DNA from: Nemertoderma westbladi | Lineage: Eukaryota; Xenacoelomorpha; Nemertodermatida; Nemertodermatidae | DNA: 55,568 bases | NCBI GenBank assembly: GCA_032718475.1 | Contig: JAUCBJ010000770.1 | Span: forward strand, 1-55,568 | Direction of reading: 5' to 3' | Shown here: positions 22,441-33,711 of the stretch, piece after piece | Layout: each line of letters starts with the position of its first letter | Numbering within the stretch: the first letter of the stretch is position 1 | Position numbers and translations under genes: made by a program | The notes under the pieces: generated by a model | Database searches by the model: none | What the model was told of the DNA's origin: nothing | Seen by the model: only the letters and a program-made list of their open reading frames with translations

Positions 22441-23832
22441 TAAAATGAGTGTTTTGCTACTTCATGTGGTAATCGATTATCGATTATTATTATACATCCG
22501 GAAACATACCTGTATGTTTAGCATGTATTTAATATTGTTTGTGTTTGTGTGTTTGTTGTATTCGATGACCCTAGGGGTTGAATATTTTGGGCTAAATGTC
22601 CTGATTCTATATTTTTTATTGGGGGTGTAAGACTCCTGTATTTGCTTTAAGTTAATATATACATAACAATAACCCCCTGTTTAGTCAGTATGTTGTTAAC
22701 ATCAATTATCAGTTTGAAGAAATGCATACGCAAAACGTCATTCAGCGGACAATTAGTCATTATGTACAATTTGTAAAAAAAGGCGGACAAAAAAGTCAAA
22801 AGAACGGACATTAAAAATGAATGCCTTTTTGAAAATGGTCAACCATTTTTTTTACTGTGGCTGACTGTTGTCAGTGTTTTTAGGTGTTGTCACAAATTCC
22901 ACATATCCTGCTAAGTGTAAGATTGTTCACCGTATAGTTAGTAACATCATTTAATTAACTTAATTTAATTCATTTCGAATATTCTTAAACGTGGCAATAT
23001 TAAAGTAATTAATTAACGTTTAGTACGCCGGTAAGTTGGCGTAAAGAAACAAAATTCCGTATTATTTTTATTTGTATGTAAAGGGCAACTATTCAGCTTT
23101 TATTATGAGCCTTTCATTTATTTATGTAAACCTGCCTCTCACCGCTCGCTCGGTACCTAAATACACTCGGGTCATAACACTAAAAAGTGTTAATAATTAT
23201 TTACATCATTTCGTGAAAGATATATGAATGCATTGTTCCTGTGGATAATACATTTGACATTATACAGGACTAGGATATTAGGCCTACATATGAAGTGTCA
23301 TAAAATAGTATTTATAATATTTTAGATTTGCTTCCAAATTTACTGTATTTAATACACTTTTAAGTGTTATTTTTTACTGTTGCTCATTTAGTGAAAAGGT
23401 TTACCATACCCGATGGTGGCAAATATGCATTCCACATAGCTAATTAACTTACTCTTTTATATTCTAATAATATATTTATTTTATTCTTTAATTGTTACTT
23501 TTTCGCTCGAATATACCCCAAAATCGAAAAAAGGGAAAAGAGTAACCCATAAGATTGCATTAATTTTACTTTTTTTCCCGGCGAAAAAGTAAAATAAATA
23601 TTTTTGGTGGAATTTTTTAAATTTTATTACATTGTATTGAAAGCATCGACGTAGAAAAGGTTTGCATGTAATTTGAGCAAAATCCATGCACTCACTCAAA
23701 AGTCATTGCAAATTTAGTGTCTGCGCGGCGAACTTCAAAACGGAACTCAATTCTCAATATGGTTTATGTAGTTAAGCGGCTCTCTAGTTACGTAATAAAT
23801 ATTCGAGAACACTAAATTATTTAACTTTGAGT
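22441..23832. other. non-coding AT-rich intergenic or intronic stretch
   Basis: No convincing gene. The open frames at 22445-22630 and 23481-23699 are AT-driven and match nothing I know. If the receptor cyclase begins upstream, this stretch is one of its introns. Confidence 0.4.
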
Positions 23833-24024
23833 AAGGCCGCGTTCACACTACGGAGTCAAGGTCAAAAGACAAAATGTAAAACATAATCACAAGAAATTAA
23901 ATTTTTTCTAGAATCCCCTTATGTATTATATTAGGCCTATAATGTATTATTATTTATTATTGCTAGCTAGCTATATTTATTTTATTTTTACTTTGACTCG
24001 ATCGGTAGTGTGAACTCAGCCTAA
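23833..24024. mobile_element. MITE, PIF/Harbinger-like
   Basis: About 190 bp with imperfect inverted ends: GGCCGCGTTCACACTAC on the left, and the right end reads inverted as GGCTGAGTTCACACTACC. Both ends are flanked by TAA, the 3-bp TWA-type target duplication usual for PIF/Harbinger. The inside is AT-rich and non-coding. Confidence 0.75.
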
Positions 24025-24360
24025 GGCAGCATCAGGAGTTGAAAAGTACATTATTTTGAATCGCAGAAACTATGGAAGCAATATAATACTACAGTTCAAT
24101 TTATTTTGTAACACTATATCGCTCTATCTTTTAAATAATTAGGCCTAAGCAACATAAAAGTACCAATTTAATAATAAAATTACGTATTACATGGGAAAAA
24201 AACGTGGAACCTTTTTTTTCAATATTCTCTTGACCCTTTATTAACCTCGCTGACGCTGGGTAAATAAAATGCCTCGAAAATTGTGAAAAATAGTTCTCCC
24301 CCATGTAATAAATAATTATTTTTACCCAAATTACATTTTCTCGTTGTATTTAATATTTAG

Positions 24361-24542
24361 GTGTGATTAAGATAAAAGATGGCAGTGAACCGGTTCCTGT
24401 TAGCTACTTCTTGGACAGTGTGACTGGTGAGATTATCGGCAATGTAACTCTCTACGCCAGTCAACCTTACTATGACAGTGAATATGGCGATGTCTGGGGA
24501 TTTCTACCAATTTCATTGCTTACAACTGAAGGAAACCAAATT
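24361..24542 (+). CDS. receptor guanylyl cyclase, exon A (end of ligand-binding domain)
   Basis: Acceptor TTTAATATTTAG precedes 24361; donor ATT|GTGAGT follows 24542. Two bases complete a split codon, then 60 codons: IKIKDGSEPVPVSYFLDSVTG, with a potential N-glycosylation site NVT and a PYYDSEYGDVWG stretch, ending EGNQI. The pattern (I-x-dG...y-x-l-d-x-x-x-G...v-x-x-Y...I) matches the last part of the ANF-receptor-type extracellular domain. It ends in phase 0, and the next exon begins with TW, giving the I-T-W juncture seen before the P-P-D-V-P-x-C-G segment in this family. Assignment is by pattern, phase and order. The gene continues through the exons at 42024, 42675, 46585, 48231, 48863 and 50616. 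Product: a single-pass plasma-membrane receptor making cGMP on ligand binding. Confidence 0.7.
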
Positions 24543-24826
24543 GTGAGTTTAGATTTAATAAAACATGAGTACGGGCAGGGCCTTCATAAAATAACTTATA
24601 GCCATATATACTCCCCAATATTGTGTTAGTTAGTGCCTCACTAAGAGAGAGCTGGCAAATCGATCATATAAACCGATCGATTAGTCACACATTAACAGCT
24701 ACTACCTAATGAGAATAGTAGTGCAGATCTGGCTGGCTGCCTTACAGCTATAGGTAGTCAAAATTACTGCCATAGTGGCGGCCGATCTGGGGACCCTGAC
24801 CTGACCAAAATGGTTCAATGTAGGTA

Positions 24827-24860
24827 TATAATATTAATGGTTTTAACCATTAATATTATA
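24827..24860. repeat. perfect hairpin, 16-bp arms
   Basis: Arms 24827-24842 and 24845-24860 are exact reverse complements (TATAATATTAATGGTT) with a 2-nt spacer. TAT/TTA microsatellite follows. Confidence 0.85.
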
Positions 24861-24908
24861 TTATTATTATTATTAATTATATTATTATTATATACAACAC
24901 AATAGCAT

Positions 24909-25133
24909 GTGAAGGTGACACTAATGATGAGAAACCCAAAACGGGAATTTTTCAATCTGAAAAAATTGAATTATGGCAACATCTGTATTGAATGGACTGA
25001 TGAGTCACCAACTCCCAACTTCTACAATCTCATAACCAATTTACCCTACAGTTGTAGTGGTTTAGGCAATATAGAGTTAGAGTTCACTGTGCAGAAGGAC
25101 TTAACTGATACCACATGGCGAAAGTATAATTAA
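24909..25133 (+). other. open frame of unknown identity
   Basis: A 74-codon frame with a less AT-rich composition than its flanks (YGNICIEWTDESPTPNF; LTDTTWRKYN at the end). I do not recognise it. It lies in the first visible intron of the receptor cyclase. It has no good splice site at its start, and it may be a decayed transposon fragment. Confidence 0.2.
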
Positions 25134-25458
25134 CATGAATACATTTCATTAGGATTAATTGCTTCACAGCATAGCACAGAAGCAAAAAAATGGATCAATA
25201 ATATAACTTTATTTTACAGTGATGTGTTATTGTATGTAGTATACACTGTAATATACATACAACATTAATCATATACAATATACATTATATATTGTTATAA
25301 AAAATATAATAATTTACATTATTTTTCTCTCTGATGTATTTTGGCACATTATATTTTTGCCTTTTATCTCGTGAACTAACTAGCAGCCAGCTGACAGTCC
25401 CGACTCACAAAAATTAACTACAACAGCTAGTCAGTGGCGGAAGGGTGTAAACGTTACG

Positions 25459-25858
25459 CCCACAGCAGACCAGCGACTGCCGACAGCACACAATAGTCAC
25501 TCGATAGCAGACAACCAAAGTAAATAACCGACAACAGCCAACCGACAGGTGATAACCGACAGCAGACAACCAAAGTAAATAACCGATAGTAGCCAACCGA
25601 CAGGTGACAACCGACAGCAGACAACCAAAGCAAATAACCTATAGCAGCCAATCGAAAGCAGACAACCAACGTCAACAACCGTCAACAAACAGCAGCAGAC
25701 AACCGAGAGCAGGCAACAGACAACCGACAGCGCACTTCCGACGACATACAACCGACAGCTGGCAACCGAAAGCAGACAACCGACAACAGACAACCGACAG
25801 CGTACAACGACAGCACACAAACACAACCGACAGCAGACAACCGACAGTAGACATGTGA
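25459..25858. repeat. minisatellite, 14-bp unit CAGACAACCGACAG
   Basis: About 28 imperfect copies of a 14-bp unit, reading CAGACAACCGACAG on the plus strand, mixed with AACCAAAGTAAATAAC variants. The same repeat in opposite orientation fills 26091-26553, so the two form a giant inverted pair. Confidence 0.9.
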
Positions 25859-25987
25859 CAGCATATATTTAAACGCTATAAAATACTTTAAGGATAAATT
25901 TAAAAATGACAAATTCTTCATATTTAATTTTTCAATAAACTTTCGACCGAAAAGTGAAAACCTTATATTCTTTACATGGGCGTGCAT

Positions 25988-26021
25988 TCGTAAAAATGCA
26001 GCTGCAATGCAGCATGCCGAT
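25988..26021 (+). mobile_element. 34-bp 3' end of a non-LTR element
   Basis: The words AAAAATGCAGCTGCAATGCA and GCATGCCGAT match the 3' end of the non-LTR copy at 33668-33705 almost exactly. Here they run directly into a TAG/AGT microsatellite. This is what an extremely 5'-truncated insertion with a (TAG)n tail would look like. Confidence 0.7.
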
Positions 26022-26023
26022 CC

Positions 26024-26090
<67 letters not shown>
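26022..26090. repeat. (AGT)n microsatellite, about 23 copies
   Basis: A perfect AGT trinucleotide run placed between the tiny non-LTR 3' end and the second minisatellite. It is probably the expanded tail of that insertion. Confidence 0.95.
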
Positions 26091-26091
<1 letters not shown>

Positions 26092-26553
26092 AAGTCGGTT
26101 GTTTACTATGTGCTGTCGGTAATCTGTTGTCGTTTGTCTGCTGTCGGTTGTCTGCTGTCGGATGTTACTATCTGCTGTCGGTTATCTGTTCTCGTTTGTT
26201 TTCAGTCGGTTGTCTGCTGTCGTTTGTCTATGAACATCTGTCGGTTGTCGTTTGTTTGCTGTCGGTTGTCTGCTGTCGTTTGTCTATGATGAGCTGTCGG
26301 TTGTCTGCTGTCGGTTATTTACTATCTGCTGTCGGTTATCTGTTCTCGTTTGTTTTCAGTCGGTTGTCTGCTGTCTTTTGTCTATGATGAGCTGTCGGTT
26401 GTCTGCTGTCGGTTGTTTACTGTCTGCTGTCGCTTTTCTGTTGCCATTTGTTTGCTGCCGGTTGTCTGCTGTGAGTTGTTTACTGCCTGCTGTCGGTTAT
26501 CTGTTGTCATTTGTTTTCAGTCTATTGTCTGCTGTCGTTTGTCTATGATAAAT
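26091..26553. repeat. minisatellite, 14-bp unit CTGTCGGTTGTCTG (inverted copy)
   Basis: About 33 imperfect copies, the reverse complement of the array at 25459-25858. It includes variants with TATGATGAGCTG and TGTTCTCGTTTGTTTTCAG. Several long open frames on both strands here are artefacts of the repeat. Confidence 0.9.
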
Positions 26554-28996
26554 GAGCTACTGATGGAGTGGATCAGCATGCATTCTTAACATTCCTGGGA
26601 GACTTTAATGCAAGTCTGCATCAATCACCTACCTACATCGCCCTGGGTCTATAGCGATATTATTAACCGAAATTCCGTCCATCTTCAGGATTTTATCTCT
26701 GGAAATGGATTATTTTCGGCTGGGACGCAGTTCAAGAAGCGAACTGGAAAGCTATGGACTCATAGTGGACCCAGTTTCCAGATTGACCATATTCTGTTTC
26801 GTAGGAAATACAGGAGCTCTATACAAGACTGTATTGCATTTACACTTCGACCCTTCTCCAGTGATCACCGCCTTATTGTGGCCAAGGTAAGACTTAGTCT
26901 GCGTGCTAGCAGAACAACGAAATCTGACTTGCCACGGCATGACTGGCCCTCTCTGTTGCAACAGCCAAGTGTGAGATCCAGCTTCACACTACAGCTGAGC
27001 AACAGGTATGAGGCTCTTGCCTCTGAGGCGGCAGATCACTGTGAGGGCTATACTGCCTTTACAGAAGCAGTTAAGTTAGCAGCTGCAGAAACAGTTCCTG
27101 TATACCCTCGAAACAGGAAAAGGGCCCCCTGGACTGACAACAAAATTCAGAAGTGCCGAAATGACCTTCATAAGGCGCAGACACAGTCCCGACTCAAACA
27201 GACTACAGCGGCCAAGAATGCAGTTAAAGCTGCATCTAGGTCCCTGAACAGGCAGTACTCTGTTAATCTACAGGAGCTAATAAACCAACAGGTTGATGCC
27301 ATCAATGATGCTGACGACAGCAGGCAATCATCCCAGGCATGGAAATCGATCAATCTGCTTACTGGGCGGAAAAGCCAACCAACCACCAAGGTTAAGGCTG
27401 AATCACCAGCCGATCGCCTCAATGGTTGGAAAGCCCACTTTGAAAAGCTCCTCAATAATGACAGGGTATTGCCTGATAACTTTATAGAAGTAAAAGTGTC
27501 TGAGTCTGTACTTCCAGATATTCCCATTGGCGATATCTCCTTTGCAGAAGTGAAGGCTGCTGCAAAGAGCATTAAGACCAATCGTGCCAGTGGAGTAGAT
27601 GGTGTTCCCCCTGAGGTCTTTAAAATACCTGAGTGTTTAAAGCTCATCTATCCCATCATAGTAGACATGTACCGTACAACAAGAGTCCCACAAGAAATGA
27701 AAACAAATAAGTTGGTGCCAGTTCCCAAGAAGGGCAACCTAGCACTCTATGGTTCTTTTCGGGGAATCTCATTGATCTCGATTGCTGCAAAACTATACAA
27801 TAGAATTCTATTAAATCGCATCAGGGATCCCATTGAGAGACTGCTACGTGGAAATCAGAATGGGTTCCGTAAAGGTCGTGGGACCATGGAGCCCATTTTG
27901 GCACTTAGAAGGATAATTGAAGAGTTATCAAAAAAGAAAGAGAGCCATCTGGCTGTTATCTTTGTTGACTTCTTCAAGGCCTTTGATTCAGTCTCTCGCT
28001 CACGTATGTTCAGCATACTTTCATTATATGGGATTCCTGATGAAATTATTGCAGCAATCAGATCAGTATACGATGGTTCGACAACATTTGTGTCTACTGT
28101 TGACGGTGACACAGAACCATTTGAAGTGTTATGGGGCGTCCTCCAAGGAGACACACTTGCACCATTCTTGTTCATTATTGTGGTTGACTATGTTCTACGT
28201 ATGTCCTTAGATCATCATAAAGATGATGGGGTGATGATAACTCCACCTACTGGCTCCAGAAGTCGAGGAAATCCTGCCAAGTACCTAACTGATCTAGACT
28301 TTGCTGATGACTTAGGAGTACTCTCAGAATCACTAGAGGGAGCCCAACGGCTCATCAGCTCATTAGAACATGCTGCTTCTAGTGTTGGTCTTTTTATTAA
28401 CTCTAGAAAGACCAAAATTTTGACAGTTAACTTTGAAAGTCCTCAGCAAGTCTCTGATCGGATGAGCATAAGCTCAAAGTATGGTATGCTTGAGCATGTG
28501 GACGACTTCTGTTACCTGGGATCATGGATCCGGAAGTCAGGTGAGGACCTTCGAATACGTAAGGGAAAGGCATGGGCAGCCTTGAATAGGCTTTCCAGGA
28601 TTTCGAAGTCACCTAGAATTAATCGGAAACTTAAGGTCCGATTATTTAGAGCAGCAGTAGTTCCAGTACTCCTCTACGGGAGTCCATGCTGGGCTCTAAC
28701 TGCTGAGGACACCAAATCTCTGGATGGCACATTCACAAGAATGCTACGCCGGGTACATTGTGTCAAGTACAATGCACACATCTCCAACCAGACACTATAT
28801 AACATTGGAGGTGTCTCATTGGTTCCCCCAAGCTTGACACTAGAACAAAATCGCCTCCGCTTTGCAGGACATTGCTTTCGCCGTGAGGACCAGCCAGTGC
28901 ATAATCTTGTACTTTGGCAGCCTCATGGAGTGAATAAGCATGGTGACTTGCTGACCCATGACTTTCTTGAGACGCATCTTAATGGACACTGGCCTA
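26553..28996 (+). mobile_element. non-LTR retrotransposon copy 1, truncated at both ends
   Basis: Near identical to the copy at about 30757-33711. The 5' break corresponds to position 31281 of copy 2 and abuts the minisatellite. The 3' break comes at GACACTGGCCT, after which copy 1 runs into unrelated ATATAATTATAATTAATC. Copy 1 keeps about 140 bp (near 27012-27155) that copy 2 has lost. Confidence 0.9.
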
Positions 28997-29001
28997 TATA
29001 A
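26608..29001 (+). CDS. non-LTR ORF2 (endonuclease C-part and reverse transcriptase), copy 1
   Basis: A 797-codon open frame. Residues about 1-90 are the C-terminal part of an apurinic endonuclease, reading SFQIDHILFRRK and SSDHRLIVAKVRL. A linker follows, then a reverse transcriptase from about 320: NRASGVDGVPPEVFK, RGISLISIAAKLYNRILLN, FVDFFKAFDSVSRSRMF, GVLQGDTLAPFLF and FADDLG, the catalytic box. The C-terminus carries the usual LLYGSPCWAL thumb motif and ends by running into flanking DNA (last residues are not element-derived). The endonuclease N-terminus is missing, so this copy cannot move by itself. RTE or a related APE-type clade is likely. Confidence 0.85.
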   Translation: MQVCINHLPTSPWVYSDIINRNSVHLQDFISGNGLFSAGTQFKKRTGKLWTHSGPSFQIDHILFRRKYRSSIQDCIAFTLRPFSSDHRLIVAKVRLSLRASRTTKSDLPRHDWPSLLQQPSVRSSFTLQLSNRYEALASEAADHCEGYTAFTEAVKLAAAETVPVYPRNRKRAPWTDNKIQKCRNDLHKAQTQSRLKQTTAAKNAVKAASRSLNRQYSVNLQELINQQVDAINDADDSRQSSQAWKSINLLTGRKSQPTTKVKAESPADRLNGWKAHFEKLLNNDRVLPDNFIEVKVSESVLPDIPIGDISFAEVKAAAKSIKTNRASGVDGVPPEVFKIPECLKLIYPIIVDMYRTTRVPQEMKTNKLVPVPKKGNLALYGSFRGISLISIAAKLYNRILLNRIRDPIERLLRGNQNGFRKGRGTMEPILALRRIIEELSKKKESHLAVIFVDFFKAFDSVSRSRMFSILSLYGIPDEIIAAIRSVYDGSTTFVSTVDGDTEPFEVLWGVLQGDTLAPFLFIIVVDYVLRMSLDHHKDDGVMITPPTGSRSRGNPAKYLTDLDFADDLGVLSESLEGAQRLISSLEHAASSVGLFINSRKTKILTVNFESPQQVSDRMSISSKYGMLEHVDDFCYLGSWIRKSGEDLRIRKGKAWAALNRLSRISKSPRINRKLKVRLFRAAVVPVLLYGSPCWALTAEDTKSLDGTFTRMLRRVHCVKYNAHISNQTLYNIGGVSLVPPSLTLEQNRLRFAGHCFRREDQPVHNLVLWQPHGVNKHGDLLTHDFLETHLNGHWPI

Positions 29002-29019
29002 TTATAATTAATCATAATT

Positions 29020-29253
29020 AGGCTAGCGGTCGTTGCTGCCTACCCCTCAATGCCCCCGGACAGCGCAAGATCCTCAACGCTGATATACTGTCGCCGCTGT
29101 GTCTATCGCCAACGTAGTAGCTGCACAACAACAACAACAACCAGCGCGAGTCACTCCACTGTCCGTCCCAAGGGCTTAGATTTACTTCAGGTTCTTACTG
29201 CAGGGTTAGGGCTACTTTCACAACTGCGACTCGCTACTGTAAACACACTTTAG
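29020..29253 (+). pseudogene. possible 5'-end fragment of a related non-LTR ORF
   Basis: A 67-codon frame ending QLRLATVNTL before a TAG. Copy 2 of the non-LTR family begins its conserved part with TRLASVNTLTLG, so this may be the leader of a related element. The rest is low complexity (CTTTTTTSAS). Weak call. Confidence 0.3.
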
Positions 29254-30750
29254 TAGTAACATTCACCTATAAACGCACAAATTCCACACAACTGTCACAA
29301 ATTGTACACATTCGGGCCATTTGTCCGTTAGTCAGTGCCTTCCAGAATGCCATGTTATTATTATGTATCTCTGGATACTAGCAGTGTGCTATTTATTCCC
29401 TATGCTATTCAATGGGACAAGCTTTCTATTGTTCTTTTAACTCACTTCTAATTCTAGCGTGGTTGTTGCTATGGTGACATTATGGAAAGCTAGCGGTAGA
29501 ATTAGGGTAATTCTCATGCATACAGATCTGGGATGCTATTTAATAGTAATTCTTTAATTGTCAATATTCCCCTTTATACATGATTTTATGAATTTTATCG
29601 GCTATTGACTATATATTGGAGATTCTCGCACACTAATACACTTAATAGGGTGAATCTCCGCTCCCATGATCTATCAATTAATGAAATTTTGGGAATGTTA
29701 TAAATTGTATAAAAATGACAATTTATCAAATTCATTAAAAGAGATGAATTTAAATTTATTCCCGTAAATTTTATTATTTAATGTTGGAATAAGCACAATT
29801 TTATTCCAGAGCATGTCTGGGAACTGGGATCCTTGATTCTAGGAAATTTGTCCTTTTAAGAGTATCGGTAAGTGCTACGATATCTTAATCGACTAGAATT
29901 TTAAAGGATCTAAAATTTAACAGATTTTAATTTATAGATTTTCTAGAGTTAACTTGTAAGTATTTACTCTATTGTATTTGTTTGACAGATTTTATAAATA
30001 TTAATAGTTAATATTTAAGATGGGCACCGGTTTATTCCAGAACTTGTCTGGGGACAACCACTGATTCTAGAAATTTGTCTTTCAAGTATATCGGTGGGTG
30101 CCGCGATATCTTAATCGACTAGAATTACAGATGGTCAAAGGGTTTAACAGATTTATTTTGCGTTTTACGCTACTGTTAAAGGGACATCACGCTACTATAT
30201 GTATTATTTAATATACGGTATGAGAGCAATATTGCAAGAAGCAATGTCAGTGAGAAGAGGCAAGTCGTTTCCAAGGTCTACCCAGAGCTTGGTTTAGCCG
30301 AGACACGAGGATCTGAATTTTGCATTCCTAATACTCTACTTACCAATAATACTTGAATATAGTAGGAGCTTTATTGTACTTTAAGAAGTACGGAGATTTC
30401 ATCTTACTGTAGTCACGCATTTGTAATGTAATACGGACAGTAAGGAAAGAGAAAAAGAATTATTTCTCGCCGTTGCACTAAATATATAATATAATATAAT
30501 TAAGTAAGTAATAAACACTAATATATATTGCACTAATCTACTAAATAATCGCTAAAAATAACATTCTACTAAATAAAATTAAAGAAAACGATTATAATAA
30601 AATTACATAATAATACATACATAAATATAAAATAATAAAAACAAATATAAAATAATATAGTCACACACCCACTCCAGACGCTGTTACGTTGGGGAGTCCC
30701 TAGATGTTTGTTGGATTAGGGAGGTGGTCGTGGGAAGAGTATCTTGCCTT
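29254..30750. repeat. non-coding stretch with a ~130-bp direct repeat
   Basis: Copies at about 29799-29930 and 30032-30165 share TTATTCCAGA, CTGATTCTAG-type words and GATATCTTAATCGACTAGAA, 231-233 bp apart. Such pairs can be parts of an LTR or a short tandem array. The rest is AT-rich with no gene. Confidence 0.55.
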
Positions 30751-30849
30751 CCATAGTTTCCTGGGTCACCAGGAAGGCCAGATTGTGATGGGGAGAGGGA
30801 TTCTGGAGTTGGAGGCTACTCTCATGTTCCACCCCGACCAACAAAGCCA

Positions 30850-31755
30850 TTGGTGAATCTGAGGCAAGTCACAAGACTAGCCTCAGTAAACACCCTAACA
30901 CTCGGGTCCCCAATGCGACAAGGTGAGCTGACTGCCTTGGCAGATAAGCTTTCTCTTAGCGCAGTGGGTGTTCAAGAGCACCGAATGCAGACTGGACAGA
31001 CTGATGAGGTTCTGATTAAGGACATGGGGGGCGGTTGGCGACTCGCCCTCGCGTCAGCAGATGATAGTGGCAATGGTGGAATTGGTCTATTGATGAATCC
31101 AACTGCACATGCAGCATTGGACAAAATAGACCAAATCTCTAACCGCATCATCCGTTGCCACTTCTCATGTTCTGGAAGACTGGCTAAGAAGTTTCCTAAG
31201 GTGGTTCTGATTGTGTGCTACTCTCCAACTAGTGTTGCCCCTGTAGAGGAGGTGGAAAATTTCTACCACAATCTACAAGCAGCTACTGATGGAGTGGATC
31301 AGCATGCATTCTTAACATTCCTGGGAGACTTTAATGCAAGTCTGCATCAATCACCTACATCGCTCTGGGTCTATAGCAATAGTGTTAACCGAAATTCTGT
31401 CCATCTTCAGGATTTTATCTCTGGAAATGGATTGTTTTCGGCTGGAACCCAGTTCAAGAAGCGAACTGGAAAACTATGGACTCATAGTGGACCCAGTGGT
31501 CACAAGTCCCAGATAGACCATATTCTGTTTCGTAGGAAATACAGGAGCTCTATACAAGACTGTAATGCATTTACACTTCGACCCTTCTCCAGTGATCACC
31601 GCCTTATTGTGGCCAAGGTAAGACTTAGTCTGCGTGCTAGCAGAACAACGAAATCTGCCTTGCCGCGGCATGACTGGTCCTCTCTGTTGCAACAGCCAAG
31701 TGTGAGATCCAGCTTCACACTACAGCTGAGCAACAGGTATGATGTGCCGAAATGA
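30850..31755 (+). pseudogene. non-LTR ORF2 5' part, copy 2 (endonuclease)
   Basis: A 301-codon frame, open upstream to about 30757. It reads SVNTLTLGSPMRQGEL, VGVQEHRM (the catalytic Glu region of the endonuclease), TFLGDFNASL, KSQIDHILF and SSDHRLIVAKV, so all main endonuclease motifs are present. The frame is cut at 31740 by the internal deletion relative to copy 1, so the endonuclease and reverse transcriptase are now in different frames. Confidence 0.85.
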
Positions 31756-33670
31756 CCTCCATAAGGCGCAGAAAGAGTCCCGACTCAAACAGACTACAGC
31801 GGCGAAGAATGCAGTTAAGGCTGCATCTAGGTCCCTGAACAGGCAGTACTCTGCTAATCTACAGGAGCTAATAAACCAACAGGTTGATGCCATCAATGAT
31901 GCTGACGACAGCAGGCAATCATCCCAGGCATGGAAATCGATCAATCTGCTTACTGGGCGGAAAAGCCAATCAACCACCAAGGTTAAGGCTGAATCACCAG
32001 CCGATCGCCTCAATGGTTGGAAAGCCCACTTTGAAAAGCTCCTCAATAATGACAGGGTATTGCCTGATAACTTTATAGAAGTAAAAGTGTCTGAGTCTGT
32101 ACTCCCAGATATTCCCATTGGCGATATCTCCTTTGCAGAAGTGAAGGCTGCTGCAAAGAGCATTAAGACCAATCGTGCCAGTGGAGTAGATGGTGTTCCC
32201 CCTGAGGTCTTTAAAATACCTGAGTGTTTAAAGCTCATCTATCCCATCATAGTAGACATGTACCGAACAACAAGAGTCCCACAAGAAATGAAAACAAATA
32301 AGTTGGTGCCAGTTCCCAAGAAGGGCAACCTAACACTCTATGGTTCTTTTCGGGGAATCTCATTGATCTCGATTGCTGCAAAGCTATACAATAGGATTCT
32401 ATTAAATCGCATCAGGGATCCCATTGAGAGACTGCTCCGTGGAAATCAGAATGGGTTCCGTAAAGGTCGTGGGACCATGGAGCCCATTTTGGCACTTAGA
32501 AGGATAATTGAAGAGTTATCAAAAAAGAAAGACAGGCATCTGGCTGTTATCTTTGTTGACTTCTTCAAGGCCTTTGATTCAGTCTCTCGCTCACGTATGT
32601 TCAGCATACTTTCATTATATGGGATTCCTGATGAAATTATTGCAGCAATCAGATCAGTATACGATGGTTCGACAACATTTGTGTCTACTGTTGACGGTGA
32701 CACAGAACCATTTGAAGTGTTATGGGGCGTCCTCCAAGGAGACACACTTGCACCATTCTTTTTCATTGTTGTGGTTGACTATGTTCTACGCATGTCCGTA
32801 GATCATTATAATGATGATGGGGTGATGATAACTCCACCTACTGGCTCCAGAAGTCGAGGAAATCTTGCCAAGTACCTAACTGATCTAGACTTTGCTGATG
32901 ACTTAGGAGTACTCTCAGAATCATTAGAGGGAGCCCAACGGCTCCTCAGCTCATTAGAACATGCTGCTTCTAGTGTTGGTCTTTTTATTAACTCCAGAAA
33001 GACCAAAATTCTGACAGTTAACTTTGAAAGTCCTCAGCAAGTCTCTGATCGGATGAGCATAAGCTCAAAGGATGGTATGCTTGAGCATGTGGACGACTTC
33101 TGTTACCTGGGATCATGGATCCGGAAGTCAGGTGAGGACCTTCGAATACGTAAGGGAAAGGCATGGGCAGCCTTGAATAGGCTTTCCAGGATTTGGAAGT
33201 CACCGAGAATTAATCGGAAACTTAAGGTCCAATTATTTAGAGCAGCAGTAGTTACAGTACTCCTCTACGGGAGTCCATGCTGGGCTCTAACTGCTGAGGA
33301 CACCAAATCTATGGATGGCACATTCACAAGAATGCTACGCCGGGTTCATTGTGTCAAGTACAATGCACACATCTCCAACCAGACACTATATAACATTGGA
33401 GGTGTCTCATTGGTTCCCCCAAGCTTGACACTAGAACAAAATCGCCTCCGCTTTGCAGGACATTCCTTTCGCCGTGAGGACCAGCCAGTGCATAATCTTG
33501 TACTTTGGCAGCCTCATGGAGTGAATAAGCATGGTGGACAGCCCATGACTTTCTTGAGACGCATCTTAAAGGACACTGGCCTTAAAGATGCGGATGATCT
33601 AGCAAATGTCATGGGTGATAGGGAGTTGTGGCGGAGCAATTTTGTTGACAAGCCGGCACAGCATTCTTAA
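31739..33670 (+). pseudogene. non-LTR ORF2 3' part, copy 2 (reverse transcriptase)
   Basis: A 643-codon frame starting right after the deletion (CRNDLHKAQ) and ending in a natural stop. It holds the complete reverse transcriptase with FVDFFKAFDSV, GVLQGDTLAPFFF and DLDFADDLG. The C-terminal end HGGQPMTFLRRILKDTGL is followed by a short tail to FVDKPAQHS, which shows how copy 1 would normally end. It is separated from its endonuclease by a frameshifting deletion, hence a pseudogene despite a clean reading frame. Confidence 0.88.
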
Positions 33671-33711
33671 AAATGCAGCTGCAATGCAGCATGCCGATTC
33701 TAGTATAGTTT

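Larger units (their letters stand above)
30757..33711 (+). mobile_element. non-LTR retrotransposon copy 2, with 3' end
   Basis: Starts in a leader with open frame from about 30757, carries most of the endonuclease and the whole reverse transcriptase, and reaches the 3' end (stop at 33668-33670, then AAATGCAGCTGCAATGCAGC up to GATTCTAGTA). It abuts the BEL/Pao remnant at about 33712. Relative to copy 1 it has lost about 140 bp at 31741. Confidence 0.88.

Noticed and set aside
22445-22630. Hydrophobic 61-codon frame as a small membrane protein
   Set aside because: AT-rich composition and no start context or homology signal.
25414-26589. Several overlapping open frames rich in Cys, Leu and Ser
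   Set aside because: They are by-products of the 14-bp minisatellite and appear in many frames on both strands.
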